Source of the DNA: Serendipita indica DSM 11827
Lineage: Eukaryota > Basidiomycota > Agaricomycetes > Sebacinales > Serendipitaceae
Direction: 5' to 3'
Assembly (NCBI GenBank): GCA_910890315.1
Contig: CAJVGD010000019.1
Span: forward strand, 1-64,000
DNA length: 64,000 nt
A program made the translations under genes and the position numbers. The notes beneath the pieces were generated by a model. The model saw only the letters and a list, made by a program, of their open reading frames with translations. It did not search any database and was not told the DNA's origin. Positions within the stretch are counted from its first letter, which is position 1, and every line of letters starts with the position of its first letter. Below, one piece after another: positions 34,706 to 45,664 of the stretch.

Positions 34706-35942
34706 CTACGCGACTCGGGTCGCCTCGTCGTAGGTGGCTTCATCCTCCGAGATGATAATCATATCCTCACCGTAAACACCTTGACTAGCCGACCGACTAT
34801 TCTCTCCATCGGGGATGAGATTGCCGTGCTGAGCTTGAGCCGAGCTTTGACAATCCGCCGAGAATGGCCTGTGAGGTCAAAGTAAGTAGGTGACAAAGTC
34901 CAGATGAGTGACCATACCCCAGGCCGTGCACCTTCGACTGGTGATCCTTCAGTCCAGATCTTCTAGTAAAGGCTCTCGGGCAACCGGGATAATCACACTT
35001 GTACCGAAAATGATTCAAACCATGAGTCCGTCGATGGCGGGTTAGTGCAGACACATCTCCAAACGAGGTTGTGCATCCAGGGTACTCGCATTTATAAGGT
35101 TTCTCGCGCGTATGAACTCGCATGTGGACGACCAAAGCTGATTTCTGTGGCCGGATTCAGAAAATGAACCAGGTAATGGACAAATGAGGCTCACCTGAAC
35201 GAATCCCTTTCCGCATCCCTCGAACGTGCAGACAAAAGGTTTCTCCCCGGTATGTGATCGCATGTGGCGAGCCATATCATAGGATTTAGCAAACGTCTTG
35301 CTACAAATATCACACACGAATTGCTTTTTGGGTGTTGCTTCTCCGGTTCCAGGTTGGGTGGTGCCATCGGCAAAAGACGGTGGAAACTGCACAGATTCCG
35401 TGTTTTGAACAAGGTGACTAGTTGTGGATTGCATTGGAGTCGGTTGATTGCTGATGACGGGACTCAGCAGGGAAGGATGGATCGTAGCGGTGGATGGCGA
35501 GAGAGATTCAGCAGTACTGAGTGGTGTACTCTTGCTCCATGGCATGGAAGATCTCTGTGAGAGGGATTAAAGTCAGCGATCATACATGTAGTCAAAGAAA
35601 AGGTCTGACGCTCACTGCCTGGGACGTTCTGGCGGCACTCAGAATAGCTGTTAGACCAAGAAGCCGCTCCGAGACGGCGGGTTCAGAGCTTTGAAGTTCC
35701 CATGCGGCTGTAGCGAGTGTGTCAAGCGAGGCCGAGACGCTTTCTGGATTCAGCAGAGGAGCAACGCGCTTTCCAATGATTGTTGCGCGATCTTCAATCT
35801 GCCTTCGTGTCGCTGGAGATTCGTGCAGACGCGACGTCGAGGCCTGTGTCCCCGCCATGGGACTTGGACGGAACCAAGGGCTCTGAGCCACCGTCACCCA
35901 CTCTACTTTCGGAATCATTTCACAATTATATTCGATATCCAC
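34706..35942 (-). CDS. C2H2 zinc-finger protein with four fingers
   Basis: A likely sequence-specific DNA-binding regulator. The N-terminal exon (35942 to about 35615) encodes a helical segment around TRRQIEDRATIIGKRVAPLL. A Ser/Thr/Pro-rich linker leads to four C2H2 fingers: FVCDICSKTFAKSYDMARH, FVCTFEGCGKGF (split by an intron), YKCEYPGCTTSFGDVSAL and YKCDYPGCPRAFTRRSGL. The TGEKPF linker between the first two is typical of DNA-binding tandem fingers. The acidic C-terminus (IIISEDEATYDEATRVA) ends at 34706. The start codon lies only 32 bp past the stop of the upstream gene, so a downstream Met (35918) is possible. Confidence 0.85.
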
Positions 35943-35974
35943 TTTGATTCACTGATGAATTCATTAGACGCTCG

Positions 35975-36445
35975 CTAGTAGAGCAGAGGGAGTATATACG
36001 TATTCACCCAGCCCTCTGGCAGCTGAGCGTCTTCTAAGCCAGCCTTCATTCTCCCAATATACTCTTCCTTTGGCCGTCCTTCCTCCAATCTGGGATCTAT
36101 ATAGACCAATGCACTCCTCTTGACTGGATTATCACGGTTCGATATGTAATCATCGTACATGATGACTTCGAGCTCGAATTTGTCGTAGCAGCCGATAGCG
36201 ACGCCCTCCATCCTGTCTAGATATTTTTCGTCTTTAGCACTGAGTGTATATAAGACTCCATATATGACGTGTTCATCGCTCTGGTAGATATTCGCGTATC
36301 CTCTGCACGAGATTCCCCAGCGGTATTGTGGGAGGACAGCGATGCCGAGCTTGGAAGAGTCTGGACATCGTTTCTCCATCTGTTTGAGTGATAAATTGGA
36401 GCCATAGGCGAAATACAGGCGCAGGTCATTTCCACTGTCGGTCAT
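35975..36445 (-). CDS. Gamma-glutamylcyclotransferase-like protein
   Basis: A single-exon protein of 156 residues with the GGCT/AIG2 fold. LYFAYGSNLSLKQM is the substrate-binding YGSN loop, and the Glu in YLDRMEGVAIGCYDK is the expected catalytic acid/base. The family releases 5-oxoproline from gamma-glutamyl amino acids or degrades glutathione-derived peptides. The start at 36445 (MTDSGNDL) places YGSN at the usual distance from the N-terminus; an upstream in-frame Met at 36526 adds an unconserved leader. It is divergent from the F-box-like gene at about 36537. Confidence 0.87.
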   Translation of the reverse strand: MTDSGNDLRLYFAYGSNLSLKQMEKRCPDSSKLGIAVLPQYRWGISCRGYANIYQSDEHVIYGVLYTLSAKDEKYLDRMEGVAIGCYDKFELEVIMYDDYISNRDNPVKRSALVYIDPRLEEGRPKEEYIGRMKAGLEDAQLPEGWVNTYILPLLY

Positions 36446-36536
36446 CGCGCGACAGCCCAAAGTGGTGGACACCTCCAAACTTGGAGGCCACCTCTTCTTT
36501 GCTCTACAGCTGGGCTCGGCCACCACGCCACGACTT

Positions 36537-38378
36537 ATGTCAAAGCCATCTCAAATTGAACATCAATCAATACGCATCACAGCTGCTGGCCACGGTTCAG
36601 TGAATGAACGCGTGTTACAGCCACGCAACATCAAAGAGGAGGCCCCTGGCTTTTCATTCAACGATAATCAGGATATATCAGATATGAATGCAGAACCGAG
36701 GCATGACGAGGTACGTCTGACCACTTTGTCAGCCAAGTCCCTCCCTAACATCCACCAGCCAGCTAGATTTCTTGATAATTCTTCCTTCCTCGTGATAGCC
36801 CCTAGTCGACAGGAGATTGAAGAGGCAAAAGTAGCTATCGATAGCCAGGTGGCCCTTTGCGTCTCGCTAAAGGAAGAACGCGACACCCGTCAACGCGAGC
36901 TCGTCGAGTTGGAAGAAAGAATCCAGGCAGAAGAAGCGATACTGGTCAATAGACGTGCGAAAATCTCAGTTGCACGTCGCGTGCCTCTCGAGATCCTCTC
37001 CATGATCATCACGGCCTATGTAGAGGACAACGCTGGTTCAGCATTGGTCGCCATGCTTGTTTCGCGAGCATGGCATCAGGCTACCCTTCTCGCCCGAGAG
37101 ATCTGGTCGTCCATTTCTATCATTACTCCTGACGACGACACTTCCAGCGACGGCAGCGACCAGGAGGTCGAAACGTTCCGACAATGCGCATCCGAACCGC
37201 ACCTGAGATACATGTTGAAGATGGCCGACAGATTCCCTTTGAAACTTAGAATCATCTGCAATGAGGGTCACTTTGCCTCCGACCTCGGTCCTTCCGGAGA
37301 GCACGACTGCCAAGTCCACAGACTTCTCGAGTTATTCAACAAGATTTCAAAGAAGCCTCGCATTCGCTCTATAGAAATACAAGAGTGTCATCTGGCACAC
37401 AACACGTTCGACACTTGGGACTTCTCGCCATTGATAACCCTCAGCGTCTTTGGAGATCATCGCAGACTCCTTGAAAGAATCGGAAAAGAGGCTCTCAATC
37501 TTGATACGGTCGATGTATCAGGAGAAAATTTCATGTCTTTCAAAAGACCGGCATCATTGCTCCGCCTAAATCGCTTGACCCTTAGAGGCAGCGTCCAGCC
37601 GTTGGCTCAGCAACATCTCGTGACGTTTGGGTCTATCACGACGCTTTCTCTTGAGCGCACGAAATTCCATGGTCCGACCAGGATACTCCTCTCTCAGCTC
37701 CAGAATTTGACTTTGGACCACGTCTCGCCCTTCTGGCCCCTCGACTGCCCAAATTTGACGAAATTGACCATTAAATCTGAAGAGGGCTGTGACTATGACG
37801 AAGTCTTACAGCTTCCTCGCTTGAAGGGGCTCATCTGCGTCGACGCGGTCAAGCCATTATTCCTCCGTAACTTCGAAGCTCCTTCTCTTGACATACTAGA
37901 AATTGCAACTGGCTGCAACAAAGGAACGACATACGAACTTCTAAACTTGATCTGGCCTACCAAAGCAGGTTCGAACCTAAAGCGCACTCCCATCGAAGAT
38001 TTGCGACAAAAACTTGATCCCAAAATTCTCAAAATACATTACTTCTCTGCTAATCACAAAGATGCGGCCCGTATTTTCGGCCGTCTTACACGCTGTGTCC
38101 ACCTTCATCTCATCAATCCATACGGCATCTCCACCGACCTCTTCGAGTCGATCAGTCCCAAGTCGAGAGGCCGAATCTGCCTTCCCGACCTCAAGGTCTT
38201 TGTTATCAGGAGCTATGGCGGAAAGCTAGAACCGTTTGTCGAAGCAGCGAAGGCATTCTTGAAGCGTAGACGCGAGGCCGGTGCACCGTTGACTCGTTTC
38301 GCTTTTCTCCACGATGATGAGCTCCGCCTTCCATCTGGTCAAAGAGTCCGCAGCTTGGTGATCACCGATGACAAGTGA
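36537..38378 (+). CDS. F-box-like/LRR protein 4
   Basis: A single-exon protein of about 613 residues from 36537, or about 565 from MNAEPRHDEV at 36684; the start is uncertain. A coiled coil (about EVAL to EERIQAEEAILV, 36810-36945) precedes an F-box-like motif (VPLEILSMIITAYVED, then LVSRAWHQATLLAREIWSSI), then a leucine-rich C-terminal half. This layout is common in Agaricomycete F-box-like expansions. It is only distantly related to the three tandem F-box genes. Confidence 0.8.
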   Translation: MSKPSQIEHQSIRITAAGHGSVNERVLQPRNIKEEAPGFSFNDNQDISDMNAEPRHDEVRLTTLSAKSLPNIHQPARFLDNSSFLVIAPSRQEIEEAKVAIDSQVALCVSLKEERDTRQRELVELEERIQAEEAILVNRRAKISVARRVPLEILSMIITAYVEDNAGSALVAMLVSRAWHQATLLAREIWSSISIITPDDDTSSDGSDQEVETFRQCASEPHLRYMLKMADRFPLKLRIICNEGHFASDLGPSGEHDCQVHRLLELFNKISKKPRIRSIEIQECHLAHNTFDTWDFSPLITLSVFGDHRRLLERIGKEALNLDTVDVSGENFMSFKRPASLLRLNRLTLRGSVQPLAQQHLVTFGSITTLSLERTKFHGPTRILLSQLQNLTLDHVSPFWPLDCPNLTKLTIKSEEGCDYDEVLQLPRLKGLICVDAVKPLFLRNFEAPSLDILEIATGCNKGTTYELLNLIWPTKAGSNLKRTPIEDLRQKLDPKILKIHYFSANHKDAARIFGRLTRCVHLHLINPYGISTDLFESISPKSRGRICLPDLKVFVIRSYGGKLEPFVEAAKAFLKRRREAGAPLTRFAFLHDDELRLPSGQRVRSLVITDDK

Positions 38379-38949
38379 CGCCTATTGGTACCGAGGGCTC
38401 CCGTTTCTGATTCTTTGTAGAAGATATACCTTCTATTTGAATGACATTCGTCGAACATGGCTCGTTTCCTCTCTCTTGCTCTCCGCATTTGCTTATGCAT
38501 CATGTGTCGTTTTAGCATAGAGAATGTAATCACAGTAACTCCTTTCATTGCAGATAGTGACCATTCCGTGAGGCAACATGCATGGCCGCCAAACTTTGAC
38601 CAAACCTACCAGGACTGATTAGAGTCACACGCCTCGTTATGCGATAACTAGAATAATAAATGGACGCAAAGGCATTCACTTCGGCGATATACCCCAATTT
38701 CGTCGTTGATTGAAATCGCCATAGAAGAGCGACGGCGACAACCCACGAACATGCGTCACTAATTCGCCATGAGATGTTATCAGGCGTTGAAATGACTTGA
38801 ATGCGGACTTTGCGCACAATCTCACGCGTTGTATGTCGGCATTGCTCCCATTTGCCCAGAACTACTCTGAATCTGATCTTCACAACGGCATAGCCTAGTT
38901 ATAGACGGTCTCGAGCTTTCCTTCATCGTCAAGGTCTATCCTTCCAGTG
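38379..38949. other. End of spacer, no gene recognised
   Basis: No supported gene. It probably contains the 3' UTR of the F-box-like gene and right-specific 5' sequence of the unidentified gene at the inner arm end. Confidence 0.4.
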
Positions 38950-38964
38950 TGGTACCTTCAACTT

Positions 38965-40747
38965 CCCAGTCTCATCGCAACTTTGTCAATTGAGCACTGG
39001 TACTTTGAACTACGCTGGATCACTCTCATATTTGTCTACCGACCCGGCTTCAAGTCACGACGCGTGAGTGTTGCTTATTGCATACACTAGATATACTCAT
39101 TGACTTGACTCTAGATCACTATCGTACTCTTATCTTTCCAGGACGTGTGGCCAATCCCGCAGTCGGCACTGATGTTCGCGTAGGTTTACTCGTTGACTTG
39201 TTCAATGGGAAGCGCAGGTGTAATAACGCTGTACAGTGACGTTGCAGCCCCGTATCACCTATTACGTTGCTCTACTTCGATCTTCATATGCCCAGCTGGC
39301 GACTTTCGCCCCTTACAATTCTCACTCTCTTTATGGGCGGAACACTTCGCGGAAGGTCGCTGAGTGGGTGAGTACTTATGTTATACCCGTTCTTGATTAA
39401 CACCAACGCTTCCACTACATCTTATATAGTTCGTGTTCGTAAACTGCGTAGGTTGCTCTCCTTCTCTGACTGTTCTGACATTAAGGTCAGCCACTCAGCA
39501 TCCTATGTTCGTCGGTATCTGCTATGGAATTCATAGAAAGTGCGACCTGACGATACTTGGCCGATCGTCGCACCCTTCTCAGAACGAAGTGTGCGTCTCT
39601 GCTAGTGCGCATTATCTTGCTTACTGAACATTTCTATTCTCTTACCGTACATCATCCTTCGTTCTCGTCGTTATTTCATCACCGAAGGCAGTCTCGCTCG
39701 ATCCGGTCGTAGGGTAGGTCGATTCCCGTTTGATTCGCTCCCTCGACACTATTATTCTACTATCCTTCGTCACCATTGGCCTCCTTTGTCTCTGATATGT
39801 CTTGACTATGGTGCTAACGGCCCTGCGTCTTCCTGTTGGTCACCGCAAGAGCAGTCTGATGCTTGCGCATGCAGACAATGTGCAATACAGATCCTATCCG
39901 TCAAAGATAGCCTCAAACTGCAGTCACCGGGCTACATCTCTCCCCCTACGTTTGGCCATTCCATGAAATTTCCCGCCGGGATATGCCAACCTGGGAGTCG
40001 GCAGCAGACCACAGCGATATCCGGTATACACCATGACTCCCATAACTACCTATGGAGTATACTTCACACATTCACATCCCTAGGCACTGCCGTTGCTCCT
40101 GTATGTAACAAGGTTTGCCTTGGTCAGCTGCCGTTCACTGACACGTCCCTGGCTCTAGGATACGATCTTACTGGTTCTTGGAGTCCACAGGTATCGTAGA
40201 CAGCGCTTCCATGATGCTGGTACGCTCATGGGCTAGTAGATTGATCCCAGCGTACCACGTGCGATATGACCCTTGATGACAGTGCTATTGGACGTCTCAA
40301 ATGAGCCTTCTTTTGCGATAATCAAGCCATAGTCGATGGACAATTCCTGGAGAGCCCAGCGCTCAACCTTGCGACGAACGCACGAGCTCGACAATTCTTT
40401 GGACGCATTTCAAGGGTGCTTATCTCCGCTTATTCCCGTCTCTATGCGAGAAGTCGATCAATTCACTCGACCTGCGGAGTCTCTTACATTCAGGCTAAGT
40501 GAGGGACGATATTTGAAGAGCAGCTTACGGTCCTTTTTATTACGATCAGACAGGTTTGAAGCCTGTACGATACGAATTGGATCTGCGGCGAACTCAGCTG
40601 GGCGCATTTGCAGAGGCTCTCGATGTTGGCAATTCTCAACGATTTGAGTACATTCATATAGTCTACTGGTCTTCTGGCTGGACTCTCATCGGCCTTGCCA
40701 CAACTTTTGCTCAACGTCAAAAGGAAGGAGGAGTGCTTTTGATATGA
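38965..40747 (+). CDS. Unidentified multi-exon gene at inner end of right arm
   Basis: Mirror of 25248-27031. Segments seen: QLPSLIATLSIEHWYFELRW ending at a GTGAGT donor near 39064, DVWPIPQSALMFA after the next acceptor (TGG here, TGA in the left copy), TYYVALLRSSYAQLATFAPY, and the C-terminal QKEGGVLLI before the stop at 40747. Similarity to the left copy falls from about 98% at 39430 and beyond to about 80% near 39000-39120. The family is unknown and the exon chain uncertain. Confidence 0.35.
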
Positions 40748-41194
40748 AGATAAAGTGACCAATATGGTATAACAGCCTTTTTCCCTTGGATTTGGATGTT
40801 TTGCGGTCAGCGACGTGATAAAACGACATTTGTCGGACTTGGGCTATCGACGGGTGGCTAGAGCATAGACGAGACATTGAAGCAAAACTCGGGCTATGAA
40901 AGTGATCTCAGGGGCCCTCTCTCACGGCAGACGATCGCTTCTGATCGCGCGATGAGACTGCTGCGCGGCGAGTACACGGAGGGAATCGGGCAGTCCTTCA
41001 GGATCAGCTCAGCGGTACATTCTGTCTCTCTTTACGACTCAAAGCGATCAGTGTGGGTCTATGTAAACGACAAACGGTGGTGAGCAAACACCAAACGCAT
41101 CTTGTCCCGGACCACACACGTAGCCGTCTGGAAAAAAACAAGTAAAATTATTTCCTGCTGTGTGGATTCTATTATCCTCAGCTAGTATCTAAAT
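40748..41194. other. Upstream of orphan membrane-protein gene (right)
   Basis: Mirror of 24801-25247. No gene beyond the same small conserved frame (40877-41083). Confidence 0.35.
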
Positions 41195-42445
41195 ATGTTC
41201 TTTATCCGCGCAATCTTCTTGTGCGCCTTGGTTGCAGCGCTCCAGCACCTCGCTGGAGTCGCCGCTGTGCCCATACCAATCGGCCACACCATCTCATTTG
41301 TATCTTTCCTCTCATTCGAGAATACTGGTCTGCTTGCAGCCCATCATCTTCCCGTCGTATCGCGCTACACTCCTGAATTAGATGCAGGTCAGTGTTCGCG
41401 ACCATACAGAGAGAGGGTCAACGCTCACGCGTCATTTTCGTCTCAGAAGCTTTCCACGTGTTCTGCAGTGTCTACGATCCCTCTTGTGGAGCCCATCACG
41501 GTCGGAACATAGCTCTTTCCTTTTCTGCCGGTCAGTAGTTGATATCTCGAATGAATCTCTCCAATTCTATCAACAGGTCTCACTGGCGATATTAGCGAGT
41601 CTACCTCTTCCGCGTTCGACATGACCAGCGTCGGTGAGACACTGGTGGCGTTCGCCCCGTCTGAGTCCACTTCGGCCTATGGAGATAACGCAGTTGATCT
41701 TACTCCGGTGGCTAACTTTACAACTACCAAACAGGCTTCCGTCGCGGCTCCCGTTGCTGACGTGATCAGCTCCATGGCTCCGATGTGGGACCCAGTCCCT
41801 CCCACAGCTGTCTTCGTGGGTCAAACCCTTGTCGCTCCCACGTCTCATGTCGATTTTGCGATCTCATCTACCGCTCCCACCATCGTCCCTCTTTGGCCGC
41901 CTCTGCAAACCATCAACCCTCGCAGGATGATAGTGAATGGGATAATGGGAAAGATGCTATGCCAGCAATAGTAGGTGTCTCATTTTTGGGTGCAGCCCTG
42001 GTTCTCCTCTGTGCATATTACACTGTCAAATGGTACATGGGCTATCGCCGCAGCCTCAAGGCGGACGAAGAGTCGGCGACTGGAAAAACCAACGGGTCTC
42101 CCAATATTGTCATCCCGCTTCCCCCGCGTGGTCCGTTGACGTATCCACCGTCTGCGGCATCCCAAACGACAGTGGCCTCTACGCCCAGCACCCTGGCACC
42201 AACGATTCCCGGATTTGATATGGCAACATTTGATCTATATGCGCCTTGGAAGGATACGGGACGTTATCCTGCATTTGTCCCCGACATCACGGTCCCGAAG
42301 CCTGCTATGAGCGGCGGACGCCCCGGAAAGTCTGGTAAGTAGCGGGGCCTCCACCATCTGAACGAGCTGACTGCCGGGTGTAGGTATGCCTGGAAAGACG
42401 ACCGCACCGGTCAAACCCTCTCCTCTGCGCTCGGGCTTCTTCTAA
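41195..42445 (+). CDS. Orphan single-pass membrane protein (right arm, frameshifted)
   Basis: Mirror of 23549-24800, with the same signal peptide, Ser/Thr-rich region, transmembrane helix and tail ending RSGFF. One base is missing near 41888 (CCCATCTTTGG on the left, CCCTCTTTGG here), so the ectodomain runs out of frame to a stop at 41971, and the transmembrane part is readable only in another phase. A handful of substitutions (for example Asn to Asp near 41684) separate the copies. Confidence 0.7.
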
Positions 42446-42464
42446 CCGAAGAGGCCATCGCGGT

Positions 42465-42832
42465 CTGCATCTCGCCAGCCATCGCAAGGTTGGCAGGTGT
42501 GGGAAAGGCGTCAAGTTTTCAAGTTGGATTTAACTGGTCACTGGTCACTGGTATTGGTCAATTGTTCACCGTTTTCGTTCAAAGTAGACCTCTGCATCTC
42601 GCCAGCCATTGCAAGGTTGGCGGGTGTAGGAGAGGCGTCAAGTTTTTCAAGTTGGATTGAACTGGTCACTGGTATTGGTTACTCGTTCATCGTTTTCGTT
42701 CAAAGTAGACCTCTGCATCTCGCCAGCCATCGCAAGGTTGGCGGGTGTAGGAGAGGCGTCAAGTTTTTCAAGTTGGATTTAACTGGTCACTGGCATTGGT
42801 TACTCGTTCATCGTTTTCGTTCAAAGTAGACC
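42465..42832. repeat. Tandem repeat, three copies of ~122 bp (right arm)
   Basis: Mirror of the array at 23162-23529, with the same unit and the same copy number. Unit-by-unit differences from the left array are few. Confidence 0.88.
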
Positions 42833-43225
42833 GTGTGGTCTCTCCCTCCTAATCGAGGGATACCTCTGATTTTGTCTCATGTCTCGATTATGTCTGAAAA
42901 TGTTCGTCTCCCTGAATTAACTGGTTGAGACCTGCTTTGTTCGAGAGCTGAGTAGAGAAACCCGACTGATGAGCATACTCGTTCCATCGCCTGGGGTGAC
43001 ACCCACCCCGTTCTTAAATTGATTCCCGCCTGTCTTAGATTGTTTTATGTTCATTTGAGATGGATCGCAAACTCTTCTTGCTGGTATTGGGTCGATCTCA
43101 GACCCTGTGTGAGCTGGGTTTCAGTTGTTCTCTGAGGGACTTGAACGCGGCTCGCACTATGAATAGTGACACCGTATCAATTAATATTCGTATCTATTGA
43201 AGCTACTTGATATTACTACGCTTTC
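42833..43225. other. Intergenic between membrane-protein and NmrA-like genes (right)
   Basis: No gene. Mirror of 22768-23161 with about 98% identity. Confidence 0.5.
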
Positions 43226-44408
43226 CTACTGGATCAAACTCTTTCCTTCGGCCTGGATGAACGACTTCAATGTCGTCGCATTGGGGATGATTTCCCTCGT
43301 GAGCTCGACGCTACGCCCATTTCCTTCTGGATAGAAAGTGTTAAAGTACTGCGTAATCATGAGTTTCTTCCAGTATGAATGGACGAATGCCGCACCTCGA
43401 TGTTCAGCCATAGCTCTTCAAAGTTGGGCCATGCCCTGCTTGCTTTCCATTGAGCATCGTCGACCTCCTTTACCGTCACTTTCTCTCCGAGTTCAGACTC
43501 GATGGTCTTGGCAATATCCCGAGGAGTTGCCCACTCGGTCACAATCTTCAGATCCTTGCCTGGTATCTTATCAGAATTGCAATATTAAAATGAGGGATAA
43601 TACGTACCGATCCATTGCTCAGGGTTCTTGAATGCGACGAGTGCGGCCTTGCCAATGTCGCCAGCGAAGATCATAGGAAGTGGACTGTCCGTCTTGAACG
43701 GCACATCGAAAACGACTGTTCCATCTGCGCTGCGGTTGATCTTGATCATTTGAGGGAACCGAAGATTCTCGAGGAAGAACGAAGTGTACAGGCTAGCCCC
43801 AGACGTCAGTCACTCTGATGGTACGGGACGAATGAGTACTTACGATGTGCGTGGAACTCCACTCTCCTTGAGATAGTCGTCGACGTTGGCCTTGGTTTCA
43901 AAGTGGGTGACCTTGAGATCTGAATGGTCGAGCGTCGTCCAAACAAAGTGCTTGATTCCAGCTTTCTTAGCAGCGTCGACGAGGTCTTTTCCTTGCTTCT
44001 CTTCATTTCCAAAGGCCTGCCAGTCTATGAACAGTTAGCTAACGGCTTCGGGGTGATTGCTAAAAGTATGCTTACAGTCGGTAACACCGAAGACACCGTA
44101 TGCACCACTGAGACTATTGAATTGTTAGAGTGTTATCAAGGTGTTGGCAAAGTACGTACGCAGCTTCAATACTTGCGGGGTCGGAAAGGTCACCCTTGAC
44201 AACCTGAACTCCCTTTGCAGCGAGGGCTGGATAAGAGTTAGAAAAACCAAGTCACAGGCAAAAGCCTCATACCTTTAGCAGCATCGCTCTCTGGGTTCCT
44301 TGTCACTGCGCGAGCGGCGAATTGACCGTCGTTGAGGATGGCGTCGATCATACCGCCACCAGTTTTGCCAGTAGCAGTGAAGACGACGATGAGTTGCTTT
44401 GAAGACAT
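43226..44408 (-). CDS. NmrA-like NAD(P)-binding protein (right arm, intact)
   Basis: This is the only one of the three NmrA-like genes with a full frame. It starts MSSKQLIVVFTATGKTGGG and ends FIQAEGKSLIQ. It keeps the Trp-Pro-Asn-Phe-Glu-Glu codons at 43429-43446 that are shifted in the left copy and replaced by a stop just upstream in the third copy. Short introns interrupt it at 44275, about 44160, about 44050, 43840, 43590 and 43395. It is about 300 residues, with a Rossmann-type NAD(P)-binding domain; it could be a redox sensor or a reductase of the isoflavone-reductase-like kind. Confidence 0.88.
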
Positions 44409-45664
44409 TGATTGAAAGATATGAGACGAGTAGATTGATGTTGGCCAAAGAGAAGGCGACAATCAACCTCCTTTATATGCTTAGAGTAGTACCAAGGCTT
44501 AGCCAAGCAATACCCTGATTAATGATTGTTGGAAGGGCGCATGTCCGATACCATATATCGATGACACACCGCGGCGGTAATCAGAGTCCCTTGTTCTGAA
44601 TCACCGGATTGGTTGAAACCTCGAATTACCTCACTTCATTCCATGGGGGTATAAGATTCGGAGAGTAAACAAGGAGGTATGCGTCAGCCTGCCATGGATA
44701 CTTTAACTCCGATGTCGGATTTATCCATGGATTTCGTGATTGCTCTACCCAGCGTTTTGTCAGCTTACTTCTATTTCATAAAGCCAGTAAATGCTACCTA
44801 GATCCGCGAAGCGCCTAAATAGCTTCGCAAGTAGGGAATATCAAGCTCGCGGCCGTCAACTCGACGCGACTCGTCAGGCATCAAACCTTGGAGCTTGATT
44901 GTCCCGTCTTATGCAGTCAATAATTACGCTCTGTGAAGAAATCTCGATGGCTCTTTGATCCCAGCTCCACTCTTCATGTTTGTAGACCTGACGATGTGGC
45001 TAGTTGAACTTGATTCGCAATTTTCGAGGCCCATGTCTCCACTCTTGCACCGAGATAAAAGGAGCTGCTTGAGATAAAGTTCGAACCCCGTGTATGGCAG
45101 GGTCCATCTTTCCGACATACATCTATATTGCCTCCTAGTTGTATTCTCGAGCCTCTCATGCAGTAAGATTCGATGAAAAATCAAGATCACAACCAAATGG
45201 CTGGAAATTGTTGTCGCGGAGCAAGGCCAAGACAAGTCGGATGGGTCACGGGTCAAGAACCCAATCGAAAAGGTTGAAAATTTATCGAGGAGATTGTATA
45301 GAACTAATTCTGACCTAGGTTTCCTTCGAAGTTCTCCAATGGCCATACAAAGTCACTTCGTCTCGACCCGCAAAGTCCAGCCGGCTAGAACACTACTTTA
45401 ATATGCTTTTCAGATGCGTAACCTTCACGAATTAGAGTTGTGCGCCACTCAATTCGCCGACTACGATAACATCTGCGGCTAAACTCGAGAATGCTCTCTT
45501 TGTTCCTTCGGCCCCGCTCGCATTGTATTGTGAGCAATTTTACTAACGATCTGAGCGAATTTTTCGCTCGGCTACCTGAGCACCACGCTGGTACCGGCTA
45601 TCCATTGGCCGGTCGTGGGGGATCGCCACCGACGTAAAAAGGAGGGTCGACCGGTGACGCTCAC
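44409..45664. other. Divergent upstream region of NmrA-like and reductase genes (right), with empty transposon site
   Basis: These 1.26 kb hold both promoters. The single GATGTG at 44993-44998 is the unoccupied target of the transposon found at 18978. A frame at 44924-45346 (-) mirrors the one at 18624 but shows no domain. No other gene is seen. Confidence 0.6.
44708..44719. promoter_or_regulatory. CCG-N4-CGG element upstream of NmrA-like copy 2
   Basis: TCCGATGTCGGA (reverse complement of the left-arm element) lies 300 bp upstream of the start at 44408. Confidence 0.4.

Noticed and set aside
36462-36536. Farther upstream start for the F-box-like protein 4
   Set aside because: It would lie almost on top of the divergent GGCT start and adds residues with no domain character.
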